The translations under genes and the position numbers were made by a program. The notes under the pieces were generated by a model. That model saw only the letters and a list, made by a program, of their open reading frames with translations. It had not been told where the DNA came from and did no database searches. Shown piece by piece: positions 8,793 to 17,252 of a stretch of DNA of 64,000 bases. Origin of the DNA: Meiothermus sp. (GTDB taxonomy: Bacteria; Deinococcota; Deinococci; Deinococcales; Thermaceae); contig BPIL01000014.1 of NCBI GenBank assembly GCA_026004095.1, positions 19,059 to 83,058 of the forward strand, in the 5' to 3' direction. The first letter of the stretch is position 1, and every line of letters begins with the position of its first letter.

Positions 8793-10067
8793 ATGGTCAT
8801 GGCACAACCGCCCAGCCCCCACCGCCCTGGAACCGCTCCGCCGGTTCGCCAGCGCCGCCCTGGGCCGCGGGGTTCGTTAATTTGGCTGGGACTGGCCTTG
8901 CTGGCCCTGGCCTGGGCCCTGGCCTATGGGCCACAACACAGGGATGTAAAGACCCAGTGGCAAGGCACTTACCAGGGTGGAGGCCTGTACGAGGAACTCA
9001 GCCTGGTGGTGGCAGCCCGTGACACCGAGTACTGCGGCTACCATACCGCCTGCGGCCCGGGGCTCCGCACCGACACCATCTTTTATGTCCGTCTGCGCGG
9101 GGCGGAGGCCACCGTTGTAGCCATTCCCCGCGATTTGCATTACAGCGGAGAAACCCCCGAGGGGTATTTTGATGGTCGGATTAACACCGTCTACGAGCGG
9201 GGGGGCAAAGGCAAAGGGCTACAGATGGCCGTGCAAAACCTGCTGGGTGTACCGGTGGAGCATCATGTGATCCTGACCTTTGAAGCGGTCATGAGGCTGG
9301 TCGACGCGGTGGACGGGGTGGATGTGGTGCTGCCCCAGCCCATGAAGTACACCGACCGGGCGGCAGGGCTTTACATCGACTTCCCGGCAGGGCCGGTACA
9401 CCTCAACGGCAAGGATGCTGTCAAGTACATGCGCTTCCGGCGCTGGGAGGGCACCGACCTGGGCCGGCTGGATCGCATCAGGGAGGTGATGGAGCTGGCC
9501 CTTCGCAAAGCCCAGAACCCCCGCTACTGGCCGCGCTTACCCGGGGTTGCCAGCGCCCTCTGGGGTTCCATCGAGACCAGCCTCCCCCTCTCCGAAGCTT
9601 TGCGCCTGCTCCCGAGCCTGCGCAACCTGACTTTGAAAAGCGCCACCTTGCCCACCCTGGAAGAGGGCCTTTACCTGATCCCCGATCAGGCTGCCATGCC
9701 TTCTTTTATCGCTGGGCTGCTAGGCCACAGCACCGATACCGAGGTCATGACCCGGCTGGTGCAGGCGGAGGCCCTGGGCCTGAAAACCCTGCTGCTTGAC
9801 CGGAGCGGCAGCGGGCTGGGTGAGCGATACCGGCAGGGCTTTATCGAGATGGGCCTGACCCCGCCCGAAGTGCAGCTTGGGGAGGTGGGGGGCTCGAGCG
9901 TGGTTCTGGTGCGCAGTGGGGTTTCGGTGGTGGGGCGCGAATCCCCCGCCTTCGTACTGGCTCGAGACTACGCCGACCTGCTGCACCTGCCCCTGCAAAC
10001 CCGCATACGCCTCGAGCCCGCAGGCTACGATGTGGTCATTGTGCTTGGATCAGACCGATCCGACTAA
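8793..10067 (+). CDS. LytR-CpsA-Psr family protein with LytR C-terminal domain
   Basis: Membrane-anchored enzyme of the LCP family, which transfers glycopolymers from lipid carriers to peptidoglycan. 424 residues: basic Pro-rich N-terminus, one membrane anchor (about 28-46), the LCP domain (about 90-245) with RTDTIFYVRL, AIPRDLHY, the GRINTVYERGG loop and MRFRRWEGTDLGRLDRI, then from about residue 310 a LytR_C domain (EVMTRLVQAEALGLKTLLLDR). The catalytic domain should lie outside the membrane. A TGA-free in-frame ATG at 8799 is an alternative start. One copy of the dispersed repeat begins at its stop codon. Confidence 0.87.
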   Translation: MVMAQPPSPHRPGTAPPVRQRRPGPRGSLIWLGLALLALAWALAYGPQHRDVKTQWQGTYQGGGLYEELSLVVAARDTEYCGYHTACGPGLRTDTIFYVRLRGAEATVVAIPRDLHYSGETPEGYFDGRINTVYERGGKGKGLQMAVQNLLGVPVEHHVILTFEAVMRLVDAVDGVDVVLPQPMKYTDRAAGLYIDFPAGPVHLNGKDAVKYMRFRRWEGTDLGRLDRIREVMELALRKAQNPRYWPRLPGVASALWGSIETSLPLSEALRLLPSLRNLTLKSATLPTLEEGLYLIPDQAAMPSFIAGLLGHSTDTEVMTRLVQAEALGLKTLLLDRSGSGLGERYRQGFIEMGLTPPEVQLGEVGGSSVVLVRSGVSVVGRESPAFVLARDYADLLHLPLQTRIRLEPAGYDVVIVLGSDRSD

Positions 10068-10198
10068 TACGCATTTCGGTAGTATCGTTCACTTCGGCAA
10101 GCCTAAACGATACTACCGAAATGCTTTTCTACTCCCTTCGGTCGGCTTGAATCCTTCACCTCTGACTTCGTCCAACGGTGAAGAAACGGTATAAAAGG
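10066..10198 (+). repeat. Dispersed palindromic repeat, copy A
   Basis: About 130 bases starting at the stop codon of the LCP gene. Hairpin I has perfect 19-base arms, GCATTTCGGTAGTATCGTT and its complement, with a 16-base loop, followed by TTTTCT. A spacer CTCCCTTCGGTCG leads to the left arm of hairpin II (GCTTGAATCCTTCAC), whose right arm is shortened to GGTGAAG. The end reads AAACGGTATAAAAGG. Nearly identical to copy B on the other strand. Confidence 0.85.
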
Positions 10199-10308
10199 AT
10201 TCTTCCAGCATCGCAAACCTGGGAGGGCCATTGCAGCGGGGGCTCGCTCCCCAATGAGCGGTATCCAGGGCCTGGCCAAAGGTTGCTTGAGCGGTCGGGA
10301 GTGCTGGG

Positions 10309-10338
10309 TTCTTTCCGAAAACCGCCCTAGGCTATAAT
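10309..10338 (+). promoter_or_regulatory. Promoter of deoC-ALDH
   Basis: Consensus -10 TATAAT at 10333-10338, 22 bases before the deoC ATG. The best -35 candidate, TTCTTT at 10309-10314, is weak. Confidence 0.5.
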
Positions 10339-10360
10339 CGGCTGTACTCGAGGCCATCCT

Positions 10361-11344
10361 ATGGCAACCGCAACCCTACCCCACACCCATCCGCTGCCGG
10401 AGCGCAACCCCGGCACCCCCTTCGACCCCAGCGCCCTCGAGGGCGCGCTGGTCAATAAAAGCGCGGTCGAGCGGCGGGCCGCCACCCTGCCCACCCGCCG
10501 CACCGTCAAAAAGGAGTGGCAGGCCGCCTGGCTGCTGCACGCCATCCGCACCATCGACCTCACCACCCTCTCAGGCGACGACACCCCCGGCACGGTGCGG
10601 CGGCTGTGCGCCAAGGCCCGTCAGCCGGTGCGCCCGGAGCTGCTGCGCGACCTGGGCATACCCCACCTGCGGCTTACCACCGGGGCGGTGTGTGTCTACC
10701 ACGAGATGGTGCCCACCGCGGTCGAGGCCCTGGAGGGCTCCGGCATCCCGGTGGCCGCGGTCTCGACCGGGTTTCCGGCGGGCCTCACCCCGCACCGCCT
10801 CAAGCTGCAGGAGATCGAGGCCTCGGTGGCCGCCGGGGCCCGTGAGATTGACATCGTGATCTCGCGCCGCCACGTCCTGACCGGCAACTGGAAAGCCCTC
10901 TACCAGGAGGTGCGCGACTTTCGCGAGGCCTGCGGCCCGGCCCACATGAAAAGCATCCTGGCCGTGGGCGAGCTGGGCACCCTCAAAAACGTCTACAAGG
11001 CCAGTATGGTGTGCATGCAGGCTGGCTCGGATTTCATCAAAACCTCCACCGGCAAAGAGGCCGTCAACGCCACCCTGCAAAACAGCCTGGTGATGGTGCG
11101 GGCCATCCGGGCTTTTTACGAGCAGACCGGCTACAAGGTGGGCTTCAAGCCCGCCGGGGGCATCCGCACCGCCAAGCAGGCCCTGGACTGGCTCATTCTG
11201 ATGAAGGAGGAGCTGGGCCACGAATGGATGCAGCCGCACCTCTTCCGGATTGGAGCCAGCGCCCTGTTGAACGACATCGAACGGCAGCTCGAGCACTTCG
11301 CCTACGGTCGCTATGCCTCCATGCAGTACCAGCCGCTGGGCTAG
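10361..11344 (+). CDS. deoC: Deoxyribose-phosphate aldolase, long form
   Basis: Splits 2-deoxyribose 5-phosphate into glyceraldehyde 3-phosphate and acetaldehyde. At 327 residues it is longer than the 210-260 of common DeoC, mainly through an N-terminal extension of about 65 residues. The Asp in IRTIDLTTLSGDD, the barrel strand AREIDIVISRRHVL, MKSILAVGELG, the Schiff-base Lys in DFIKTSTGKE and the final Lys in GFKPAGGIRT are all present. The aldehyde dehydrogenase gene starts 31 bases downstream, so acetaldehyde can be oxidised directly. A nucleoside-type binding protein is encoded just beyond, fitting deoxynucleoside use. Confidence 0.93.
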   Translation: MATATLPHTHPLPERNPGTPFDPSALEGALVNKSAVERRAATLPTRRTVKKEWQAAWLLHAIRTIDLTTLSGDDTPGTVRRLCAKARQPVRPELLRDLGIPHLRLTTGAVCVYHEMVPTAVEALEGSGIPVAAVSTGFPAGLTPHRLKLQEIEASVAAGAREIDIVISRRHVLTGNWKALYQEVRDFREACGPAHMKSILAVGELGTLKNVYKASMVCMQAGSDFIKTSTGKEAVNATLQNSLVMVRAIRAFYEQTGYKVGFKPAGGIRTAKQALDWLILMKEELGHEWMQPHLFRIGASALLNDIERQLEHFAYGRYASMQYQPLG

Positions 11345-11375
11345 CAGCCTTGCCCCTCGAGCCCAGGAGTCCATC

Positions 11376-13727
11376 ATGACCCTCACTGAACTTATGGAAA
11401 CCCTCCCCTACGGCCCCGCCCCCGAGGCGGCCCAACCCGCCCTGGACTGGATCCAAGCCCACAAGGGCCGGTTTCAGCTCTTCATTGCAGGCCGGTGGCG
11501 CAAGCCGGCCAGCCAGGAATGGTTCACCACCCTCAACCCGGCCAACAGCCAGCCCCTGGCCGAGGTGGCCCAGGCCAGCGCTGCCGACGTGGACGAGGCG
11601 GTCAAGGCCGCCCGCAAAGCCTTTGCAAGCTGGAGCCAGACCAAAGGCCACGTGCGGGCCCGCTACCTGTACGCCATGGCCCGCCAGATTCAGAAGCACG
11701 CCCGCCTGTTTGCCGTGCTGGAAACCCTGGACAACGGCAAGCCCATCCGCGAGACCCGCGATATTGATATCCCCCTGGTGGCCCGCCATTTCTACTACCA
11801 CGCGGGCTGGGCCCAGCTCATGGAAAGTGAGCTGGCGGGCTATGGGCCGGTGGGGGTGGTGGGGCAGATCATCCCCTGGAACTTTCCCCTGCTGATGCTG
11901 GCCTGGAAGATTGCCCCCGCGCTGGCCATGGGCAATACGGTGGTGCTCAAGCCCGCCGAGTTTACCCCCCTGACCGCGCTTCTGTTCGCCGAAATTTGCC
12001 AGCAGATTGGCCTGCCGCCGGGGGTAGTCAACATTATCACCGGCGACGGGAAGACCGGCGCGGCCCTGGTGGAGCACCCTGGGGTGGACAAAATCGCCTT
12101 TACCGGCTCGACCGAGGTGGGCCGCCTGATCCGAAAGGCCACCGCCGGCAGCGGCAAAAAGCTCTCCCTCGAGCTCGGGGGCAAGTCGCCTTTTGTGGTC
12201 TTCGAGGATGCCGACCTCGACAGCGCGGTGGAGGGCGTGGTGGATGCCATCTGGTTCAACCAGGGCCAGGTCTGCTGCGCGGGCTCGAGGCTTTTGGTAC
12301 AGGAGAGCATCGCCGAAAAGATGTACGCCAAGCTCCGCGCCCGCATGGAAAAACTGCGGGTCGGCGACCCGCTGGACAAGGCGGTGGACATCGGGGCCAT
12401 CATCGCGCCGGTGCAGTTGCAAAAAATCCAGCGGTTGGTGCAAAAAGGCCTGGAGGAAGGAGCCCGGCTCTGGCAGCCGAGCTGGGCCGTCCCCGCTGAA
12501 GGCTGTTTCTACCCCCCCACCCTCTTCACAGACGTCGCCCCGGCCTCCACCATCGCCCAGGAGGAGATTTTCGGGCCGGTGCTGGCCGCCCTCACCTTCC
12601 GCACCCCCGAGGAGGCCGTCCGGCTGGCCAACAACACCCGCTACGGCCTGGCCGCCTCCATCTGGAGCGAGGACATCAACCTGGCCCTGGATGTGGCCAC
12701 CCAGATCAAGGCCGGCACCATCTGGATCAACAGCACCAACCTCTTCGACGCCGCCAGCGGCTTTGGCGGCTACCGCGAGAGCGGTTTTGGACGCGAGGGG
12801 GGCAAGGAAGGGCTGTGGGAGTACGTCAAGAAAACCGCCAGAGCGCCAAAGACAAAAGCGGTGGCCGGGAAAACCAGGGCCGCACAGCCGGCGCCCGCTG
12901 TGCCCCCCATTGACCGCACCGCCAAACTCTTTATCGGCGGGAAGCAGGTGCGCCCCGACAGCGGCTACAGCAAGGTGGTCTACGACCCCGATGGGCACCC
13001 CATTGGCGAGGTGGGGCTGGGCAACCGCAAGGATATCCGCAACGCGGTGGAGGCCGCTCGAGGGGCCTTGGAGGGCTGGCGCAAAACCAGCGGCCACAAC
13101 AAAGCCCAGATCCTGTACTTCCTGGCCGAGAACCTTTCCGAACGGGCCGAGGAGTTCGCCCGTCGCATCGCACAGCAGACCGGGCAGGATGGCACCGCCG
13201 AGGTCGAGGCGGCCCTCGAGGCCCTCTTCACCGCCGCGGCCTGGGCCGATAAGTACGAGGGCGTGGTGCACAACACCCCCATCCGCAACGTGACCCTGGC
13301 CGTCCCGGAGCCCATCGGCGTGATGGGCATCCTCTGCCCCAACGACCAGCCCCTCCTGGCCCTGGCCCGGCTAGCCGCAACCGCCCTGGCCATGGGCAAC
13401 ACCCTGGTGGTGGTGCCCTCCCCCCTGGCCCCCCTCACGGCCACCGACTTCTACCAGGTGCTGGAAACCTCCGACATCCCCGCCGGAACCTTTAACCTTG
13501 TGACCGGCGAGCGCGACGAACTGGCCAAGACCCTGGCCGAGCACGACGACGTGGACGCCCTCTGGTACGCCGGCCCCCAGGCCGGCTGGGCCCTGGTGGA
13601 AAAGGCCAGCGCCGGCAACATGAAGCGCACCTGGACGCTACCCGCCAGCGGCCCCCTGCCCGACTTAGACGAAATACTCAGGCAGGCCACCCAGGTCAAG
13701 AACATCTGGGTGCCCTACGGGGCCTAG
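11376..13727 (+). CDS. Two-domain aldehyde dehydrogenase, ALDH16-like
   Basis: NAD(P)-dependent oxidation of an aldehyde, probably acetaldehyde from DeoC. From ATG 11376 (AGGAG upstream) it has 783 residues. Domain 1 (about 1-485) is a full ALDH with GQIIPWNFP, the general base Glu in SLELGGKSPF, the catalytic Cys in NQGQVCCAGS and the C-terminal GYRESGFGREGG. After a Lys/Ala/Pro linker (about 490-510) a second ALDH-like domain begins (KLFIGGKQVRPDSG, then PEPIGVMGILCPNDQPLL) but ends early and lacks a catalytic Cys region. This layout is that of ALDH16 proteins, in which the second domain is non-catalytic. The last four bases overlap the stop of the opposite gene. Confidence 0.88.
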   Translation: MTLTELMETLPYGPAPEAAQPALDWIQAHKGRFQLFIAGRWRKPASQEWFTTLNPANSQPLAEVAQASAADVDEAVKAARKAFASWSQTKGHVRARYLYAMARQIQKHARLFAVLETLDNGKPIRETRDIDIPLVARHFYYHAGWAQLMESELAGYGPVGVVGQIIPWNFPLLMLAWKIAPALAMGNTVVLKPAEFTPLTALLFAEICQQIGLPPGVVNIITGDGKTGAALVEHPGVDKIAFTGSTEVGRLIRKATAGSGKKLSLELGGKSPFVVFEDADLDSAVEGVVDAIWFNQGQVCCAGSRLLVQESIAEKMYAKLRARMEKLRVGDPLDKAVDIGAIIAPVQLQKIQRLVQKGLEEGARLWQPSWAVPAEGCFYPPTLFTDVAPASTIAQEEIFGPVLAALTFRTPEEAVRLANNTRYGLAASIWSEDINLALDVATQIKAGTIWINSTNLFDAASGFGGYRESGFGREGGKEGLWEYVKKTARAPKTKAVAGKTRAAQPAPAVPPIDRTAKLFIGGKQVRPDSGYSKVVYDPDGHPIGEVGLGNRKDIRNAVEAARGALEGWRKTSGHNKAQILYFLAENLSERAEEFARRIAQQTGQDGTAEVEAALEALFTAAAWADKYEGVVHNTPIRNVTLAVPEPIGVMGILCPNDQPLLALARLAATALAMGNTLVVVPSPLAPLTATDFYQVLETSDIPAGTFNLVTGERDELAKTLAEHDDVDALWYAGPQAGWALVEKASAGNMKRTWTLPASGPLPDLDEILRQATQVKNIWVPYGA

Positions 13728-14824
13728 CGTTTGTCCGGCACCACAATCCGCCCGGCCACAATGGCCTGGCGGATGGCGTTCACTTCGCGGCGCAGGCTTT
13801 CGGGCAGGAGCGCCTGGTTGTAGGCATCCAGCGCATAGCCCAGGCCGTTTTCCCTGAGCCCCAGGCTGATCAGGCCGCCCTGGAAGGTGTTGCGGGCCAC
13901 CGACTCCACCGCGCGCTGGGCCGCCACATCCACCCGCTTGAGCATGCAGGTGAGGGCGTGGTTGAGGGTGGCGGGGTTGTTGTCGGTATCGCCCAAAAAG
14001 TTCAGGTTGCCGTCGCCCCCGATGAAGAACATCGGTCGGGTATCCCCCGCGCACTCCCGGGTGTAGGCCTCGTATTTGGGCACGCTGGCAAAGGGGTTGC
14101 TGCGGAAGCGCAAGCCCCTGGGCAGCTCGCTGGCCTTGAGGCAGCGGGTCTGTTTGACGTAGTCGAACACCCCCAGCCCCGAGGCCCCGGCGGCGGCGTA
14201 GATGATATCGGCCCCCTGGGATTTTTGCGCGGCGGCAATCTCTTTGGCCTTGGCTGGATCCGAGAAGGCCGCCGGGGTGTTGCCCACATAGTTCACCAGC
14301 ACCCGGCAGGTCGGGCAGGCCCGCCGAACCCCCTCGCGGTAGCCCACCTCGAACTTGTGAATCAGGGGGATGTCCATCCCGCCCACAAAACCCACCACCC
14401 CGGTCTGGCTGAGGCGACCGGCAATATAGCCCACCAGGTAGGTGCCCTCGTTCTCGCGGAAAACGTAGGAGGCCACGTTGGGCGCTTCGGTCGCGGCGTC
14501 AATCAGGGCGAAGCGCTGTTCGCGAAACTCCCGGGCCGCTGCCGCAACCCCCGGTTCGGTGGCAAACCCCAGGCCGATGATCAGACTGAAGCCCTCGCTG
14601 GCAAAGCGCCGTATGGCCGAGGGAATCTGGGAAGGGTCGGCGGGCTCGAAGTCGAACATGCGCCCGCCCAACTGCTGCACCGTGCGCAGGGCAGCCCCGT
14701 AGGCCACGCCGTTGAAGGTGGGGTCGGTTTTGGCCCCTTCACTGAAGACCATCGCCACATTGCCCAGCGGCTGGGCCAGGGCCAGCCCCAGTGTCGCCAG
14801 CAAAAGGATGAGCAACTTTTTCAT
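13724..14824 (-). CDS. BMP-family substrate-binding lipoprotein-like protein (nucleoside ABC transporter)
   Basis: Periplasmic binding protein of the Bmp/PnrA-like family, whose members usually bind purine nucleosides. From ATG 14824, 366 residues with a signal peptide (KKLLILLLATLGLALAQ) ending in ALAQ, not in a lipobox, so it is probably free rather than lipid-anchored. Family features: MVFSEGAKTDPTFN at the start, SLIIGLGFA, GYIAGRLSQTGVVGFVGGM, GADIIYAAAGASGLG. Cys residues (RACPTCR, TRCLKA, ECAGD, TCMLKR) are unusually frequent. No permease or ATPase gene is adjacent. Its position next to deoC supports nucleoside uptake; this is inference. Confidence 0.85.
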   Translation of the reverse strand: MKKLLILLLATLGLALAQPLGNVAMVFSEGAKTDPTFNGVAYGAALRTVQQLGGRMFDFEPADPSQIPSAIRRFASEGFSLIIGLGFATEPGVAAAAREFREQRFALIDAATEAPNVASYVFRENEGTYLVGYIAGRLSQTGVVGFVGGMDIPLIHKFEVGYREGVRRACPTCRVLVNYVGNTPAAFSDPAKAKEIAAAQKSQGADIIYAAAGASGLGVFDYVKQTRCLKASELPRGLRFRSNPFASVPKYEAYTRECAGDTRPMFFIGGDGNLNFLGDTDNNPATLNHALTCMLKRVDVAAQRAVESVARNTFQGGLISLGLRENGLGYALDAYNQALLPESLRREVNAIRQAIVAGRIVVPDKR

Positions 14825-14848
14825 GGGGGGACAATAGCACAAAGCCCC

Positions 14849-15313
14849 TCAGGGCGACAACTGAGCCCCCTCCCATCGCAAAAGCCACTCCTTCACGCCC
14901 TCCCGCCCGGCAAAACCCCCCAGCCGCCCATCGGCATGAATCACGCGCTGGGCCGGAACCACCAGGAAGAACGGACAGGCCCGCATGGCGGCCCCCACCG
15001 CCCGGGGCGTGAGGCCGCACAGGCGCCCCATCTGGGCGTAGCTACGGGTCTGGCCGGGGGGAATGCGCCGCACCTCCTCGTAAAGGGCTATTCGCCGGGC
15101 CTCGAGGCCGCCGTAGTCGAGGGGCAGCTCCAGAAAGGTTTCGCCTTTACCGGCAAAGTAGGCCTCCACCCGCCGGGCCAGGTCGTTGAGCAGGGCGTTG
15201 GGACGTTCGGGAAAGCCCTCCCCCAAGACCAGGAGCTCCACCGATAGCAACCCCTGGGCGCTGGCTTTGGCGTAGAGCGGGCCCAGCGGGGTGGGTATGA
15301 GCAGGCTGTGCAT
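14849..15313 (-). CDS. Alkyltransferase-like protein (ATL), Cys replaced by Ala
   Basis: Related to O6-alkylguanine-DNA alkyltransferases but without the acceptor Cys: the PCHRV motif reads PAQRV (in VVPAQRVIHADGRLGGFAG). 154 residues: short N-terminal domain, then helix-turn-helix part IPPGQTRSYAQMGRLCGLTPRAVGAAM with the Arg finger, and the Ala-containing pocket. The Thermus thermophilus ATL TTHA1564 also has Ala here; ATLs bind O6-alkylguanine and hand the lesion to nucleotide excision repair. The gene starts three bases after the stop of a tetR gene on the same strand and is probably controlled with it. Confidence 0.9.
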   Translation of the reverse strand: MHSLLIPTPLGPLYAKASAQGLLSVELLVLGEGFPERPNALLNDLARRVEAYFAGKGETFLELPLDYGGLEARRIALYEEVRRIPPGQTRSYAQMGRLCGLTPRAVGAAMRACPFFLVVPAQRVIHADGRLGGFAGREGVKEWLLRWEGAQLSP

Positions 15314-15316
15314 GGC

Positions 15317-15952
15317 CTAGCTCGAGGTGCGCGCAGCCTTAACAGGCTTGCCGACCTCCCTGGCCAGGGCACCTTCCAGCATCAGGTCGAGAAACTTGTT
15401 CATCTCGTCCTTGAGCTGCCGCCCCGGGGTATAGGCCGCCCAGCGCAGGGCCGAGAGCAGGTACACGTCGGCAATCGAGCGGGAGATGCGCTCGAGCGAC
15501 ATGTCCTGCCGCAACCGGCCCTGCATTTTCAGCGGGTGCAGGATCTCGGCGATCAGGTCGCCCAAGGGCAGGGCCTCAAAAGCGGCCTTGGCGCGCTGAG
15601 GGTCGGGGTTCAGCAGCTCATAGGCCAGGGGGGAAAGCAGCACCCGTTCGCGTTCGCTGAGCTCGGCCAGCCGGTTCCACAGACGACGCAGCACCTCGAG
15701 GGGGGGGCTGCCCTGGCCCAGTTCCGCCAGGGCTTGCTCACGCAGCTCGCCCAGCAACTGGGCGCCAAAGTCGAGCAAAACCGCCTCTTTGTAGGCATAG
15801 TAATTGAAAAAAGTGCCCCTGGACACATGCGAGGCCTTGGCTATATCGGTGGCCGTGGTCTGGTGAAAGCCCTTCTCGCGGAACAGGTTGATGGCGGTAC
15901 GGAAAATGCGGTCTCGGCGACGCTGCTTTTGCCTTTCCCGAAGCGTGAGCAT
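15317..15952 (-). CDS. TetR-family transcriptional regulator
   Basis: 211 residues. The N-terminal DNA-binding part is typical: RRDRIFRTAINLFREKGF, TTATDIAKASHVSRGT and FFNYYAYKEAVLL cover helices 1-4. The C-terminal ligand/dimer domain has no recognisable ligand signature. It probably controls itself and the downstream ATL gene, because a palindrome overlapping its own -10 box lies six bases before the start codon. Confidence 0.88.
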   Translation of the reverse strand: MLTLRERQKQRRRDRIFRTAINLFREKGFHQTTATDIAKASHVSRGTFFNYYAYKEAVLLDFGAQLLGELREQALAELGQGSPPLEVLRRLWNRLAELSERERVLLSPLAYELLNPDPQRAKAAFEALPLGDLIAEILHPLKMQGRLRQDMSLERISRSIADVYLLSALRWAAYTPGRQLKDEMNKFLDLMLEGALAREVGKPVKAARTSS

Positions 15953-15958
15953 GATGAG

Positions 15959-15976
15959 ATTGTACCCGAGTACAAT
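15959..15976 (-). promoter_or_regulatory. Palindromic operator over the tetR -10 box
   Basis: ATTGTACCCGAGTACAAT has arms ATTGTAC and GTACAAT around CCGA. On the minus strand TACAAT at 15959-15964 ends six bases before the tetR ATG and can serve as -10 box, so repressor binding would block RNA polymerase. On the plus strand the other arm also reads TACAAT. Confidence 0.6.
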
Positions 15977-16136
15977 AAATTGCGCTAGTCGGCACCTAGC
16001 CGGAAATATTGCTTGCTAAACACTTGCATGGAATGGTTTCGAAAAACTTCCCATTGCCTGAATTTCACCGTCGGGATGGCCCTCCCGGCCAGCCTGCCAA
16101 CAAGGCCGGTCTAGCGTTGTACAGTAGACATCTGCT

Positions 16137-17252
16137 ATGCGCCGTGGTTCCACGTTCAATCGACTCTGGGCCGTGTGGGGCCTGTTCCGACCTCGAGGCC
16201 GCCGCAAAAGCGACCGGTTGTGGCTTTTTCTTTTGTTTGTGGGCGTGGTGGGCTACCTGGCCTGGGAGGCCTACCTTCGCCCAGTTCCGCCGGTGTACAG
16301 ATCGACCGGTGGCCTCGAGCTGTACTTTGCGCCCGAGCAAGGCCCCGCTGCCAAGAGCCGCCTGGTAGGCCTGATCAACACGGCCCAGCAGCAGGTTGAG
16401 GTGGCCGCCCTCGAGCTCGAAGACCGCGAGATAGGGCAGGCCCTCATACGTGCAGCCGCCCGCGGTGTGCGGGTGCGGATGCTCAACGACTCGGACTACC
16501 GCCGCGAGACCCGCGAGAGCCTGGGTGTGCGCAACAGCAACCGGGCCCGCTGCGAAACCTTACAGCGCGTGCAGGTCTGCTACGACAGCCGCACCAGCGC
16601 CCTCATGCACCACAAGTTCGTGCTCATCGATAACCTGGGGGTCTGGACGGGCAGCACCAACCTGACCTGGAACGCCTTTGAACGCAACAACGAAAACAGC
16701 CTGTGGCTACCGGTGCCAGGCCTGGTGCAGGTCTACCGGGCCGAGTTTGAGGCCCTGTTCGCGGGTCAGCAAAATGGGCTGGGCCGTTCTGCACGCTTCC
16801 AGATCGGGAACACCCAGGGTACGGTTTACTTCAGCCCCGCAGGCGGACAGGAAGCCCGCAGGGCCATCCTCGAGCTGCTGGGGCGGGCCCAGCGGGAAAT
16901 CTGGGTGGCCGCTTATGTGCTGACCGATACCCGCGTCGTGGAGGCCCTGATCAAAGCCCACCGGCGTGGGGTGCGGGTTCGGGTCGTCATCGATACGCGC
17001 AACCTGGAGAACTCGCGGGACGAAACCCTGAAGCAGGCCGGGGTGGATGTGCGCAAAGACGGCAACCCCTACACCATGCACCACAAGGTGATGGTGGTGG
17101 ACGGTGAATGGGTGATTACGGGCAGCTACAATTTCACCAATTCCGGGTTCGGCCGCAACAACGAAAACCTGCTAATTTTGCGGGACAGCGCACTGGCCCA
17201 GCGCTATCAGCGCGAGGTGGAAAGCATCTGGCGTGCAGGCAGCCGTCTATGA
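16137..17252 (+). CDS. Phospholipase D-like protein with two HKD motifs
   Basis: 371 residues. A basic N-terminus is followed by one membrane anchor (about 26-46), then two PLD repeats: HHKFVLIDN and HHKVMVVDG supply HxK(x4)D, each followed by a Ser/Asn strand (WTGSTNLTWNAFERNNEN, ITGSYNFTNSGFGRNNEN). This is the layout of cardiolipin synthase-like and nuclease-like PLD proteins; the short length and single anchor do not decide between lipid and DNA as substrate. The active domains should face outside. The stop overlaps the maf start (ATGA), indicating translational coupling. Confidence 0.85.
   Translation: MRRGSTFNRLWAVWGLFRPRGRRKSDRLWLFLLFVGVVGYLAWEAYLRPVPPVYRSTGGLELYFAPEQGPAAKSRLVGLINTAQQQVEVAALELEDREIGQALIRAAARGVRVRMLNDSDYRRETRESLGVRNSNRARCETLQRVQVCYDSRTSALMHHKFVLIDNLGVWTGSTNLTWNAFERNNENSLWLPVPGLVQVYRAEFEALFAGQQNGLGRSARFQIGNTQGTVYFSPAGGQEARRAILELLGRAQREIWVAAYVLTDTRVVEALIKAHRRGVRVRVVIDTRNLENSRDETLKQAGVDVRKDGNPYTMHHKVMVVDGEWVITGSYNFTNSGFGRNNENLLILRDSALAQRYQREVESIWRAGSRL

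Noticed and set aside
11193..13271. 692-codon open frame antisense to the aldehyde dehydrogenase gene
   Set aside because: The sense frame has clear ALDH motifs and catalytic residues; the antisense frame is Gly/His-rich without motifs and is a by-product of high G+C.
13958..15247. 429-codon open frame opposite the BMP protein and ATL genes
   Set aside because: It lies antisense across two well-supported genes and shows no motif.
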